Shown: positions 63,938 to 64,000 of the stretch, one piece after another
Position numbering within the stretch: the stretch's first letter is position 1
Layout: each line of letters starts with the position of its first letter
Source: an uncultured Paracoccaceae bacterium
Lineage (GTDB): Bacteria > Pseudomonadota > Alphaproteobacteria > Rhodobacterales > Rhodobacteraceae
DNA length: 64,000 bases
Reading direction: 5' to 3'
Assembly: GCA_947492585.1 (NCBI GenBank)
Contig: CANLND010000010.1
Location: forward strand, 97,708-161,707
Notes under the pieces: model-generated
The model's input: the letters and a program-made list of their open reading frames with translations, nothing else
The model's database searches: none
What the model was told of the DNA's origin: nothing
Made by a program: the position numbers and the translations under genes

Positions 63938-64000
63938 TGGTCGGGGCGGCGAGATTCGAACTCACGACCCCCTGTACCCAAAACAGGTGCGCTACCAGAC
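63938..64000 (-). tRNA. tRNA-Pro(TGG), second copy, cut by window end
   Basis: The 3' 63 bases match the first copy exactly, including the anticodon TGG. The 5' end lies beyond the window. It starts 203 bases after the first copy, and the 14 or so bases after each copy (GAGAGAAAT on the plus strand) are also shared, so this is a duplication. Confidence 0.93.

Overview
This window is chromosomal DNA of an alphaproteobacterium in the order Rhodobacterales, most likely the marine Roseobacter group. I infer this from the Rhodobacteraceae-type suf operon led by an IscR that lacks cluster cysteines, the CckA kinase preceded by a TTAA-N7-TTAA (CtrA-type) site, a recA with a GTTC-N7-GTTC SOS box, the usg gene beside gyrA, the arginase/CtlX/ornithine cyclodeaminase operon, a class II (B12-dependent) ribonucleotide reductase, and MttB-like and corrinoid-activase-like proteins. 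I cannot name the species. No phage, insertion sequence, CRISPR array or rRNA operon was seen.

Layout. 1-1200: a Tat-exported DUF882 (MepK-like) protein and tRNA-Arg(CCG). 1335-11180: one long leftward iron-sulfur assembly operon, iscR - cysteine desulfurase - sufB - four non-suf genes (unknown, YbjQ-like, membrane protein, ExoV-like transferase) - sufC - sufD - two membrane proteins - sufS, ending in a strong terminator; a palindrome of the Irr/ICE type overlaps the presumed iscR promoter. 11226-15400: an alpha/beta hydrolase, a small protein, a tandem-duplicated HD-domain protein, and typA. 15600-16600: a small secreted protein and a DUF1330 protein. 16622-27120: alaS and recA, normally close neighbours, separated by a LysR/tag/isochorismatase/GNAT block; then a sulfotransferase-like gene and cckA. 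27215-32201: rsmB, guaB and a corrinoid-activase-like ferredoxin/ASKHA protein.

32274-36310: tRNA-Gly(CCC), a lipoprotein, a thioesterase, pgi-pgl without zwf, and usg. 36510-42608: gyrA, a lipoprotein, tRNA-Leu(CAA), an ExoD-like protein and dsbB. 42663-46109: an AsnC regulator divergent from an arginine-to-proline operon (arginase, CtlX, ornithine cyclodeaminase). 46227-51265: an HNH protein, an RluE-like pseudouridine synthase, an esterase, an AlkA-like glycosylase, an MFS transporter and an HExxH protein. 51266-55069: cysS, cimA and a squalene/phytoene-synthase-family gene in one leftward run. 55298-57339: RidA, a YafY/WYL regulator, an MmcQ-like protein and an outer-membrane-type protein. 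57609-59288: a 30-codon ORF with a strong Shine-Dalgarno ahead of an MttB-family methyltransferase. 59447-63445: nrdJ with tandem NrdR-like boxes and a CtrA-type site upstream. 63735-64000: two identical tRNA-Pro(TGG) genes, the second cut by the window edge.

How the parts connect. The SUF products would supply clusters to proteins such as the ferredoxin-domain activase. The activase and the MttB-like protein both point to corrinoid methyl transfer, and NrdJ also needs B12. CckA and its upstream site belong to the CckA-ChpT-CtrA phosphorelay. I found no clear new multi-gene system. The least explained items are the extra genes inside the suf operon, the tandem HD protein, the mttB leader ORF and the regulatory sites around nrdJ, cckA and iscR.
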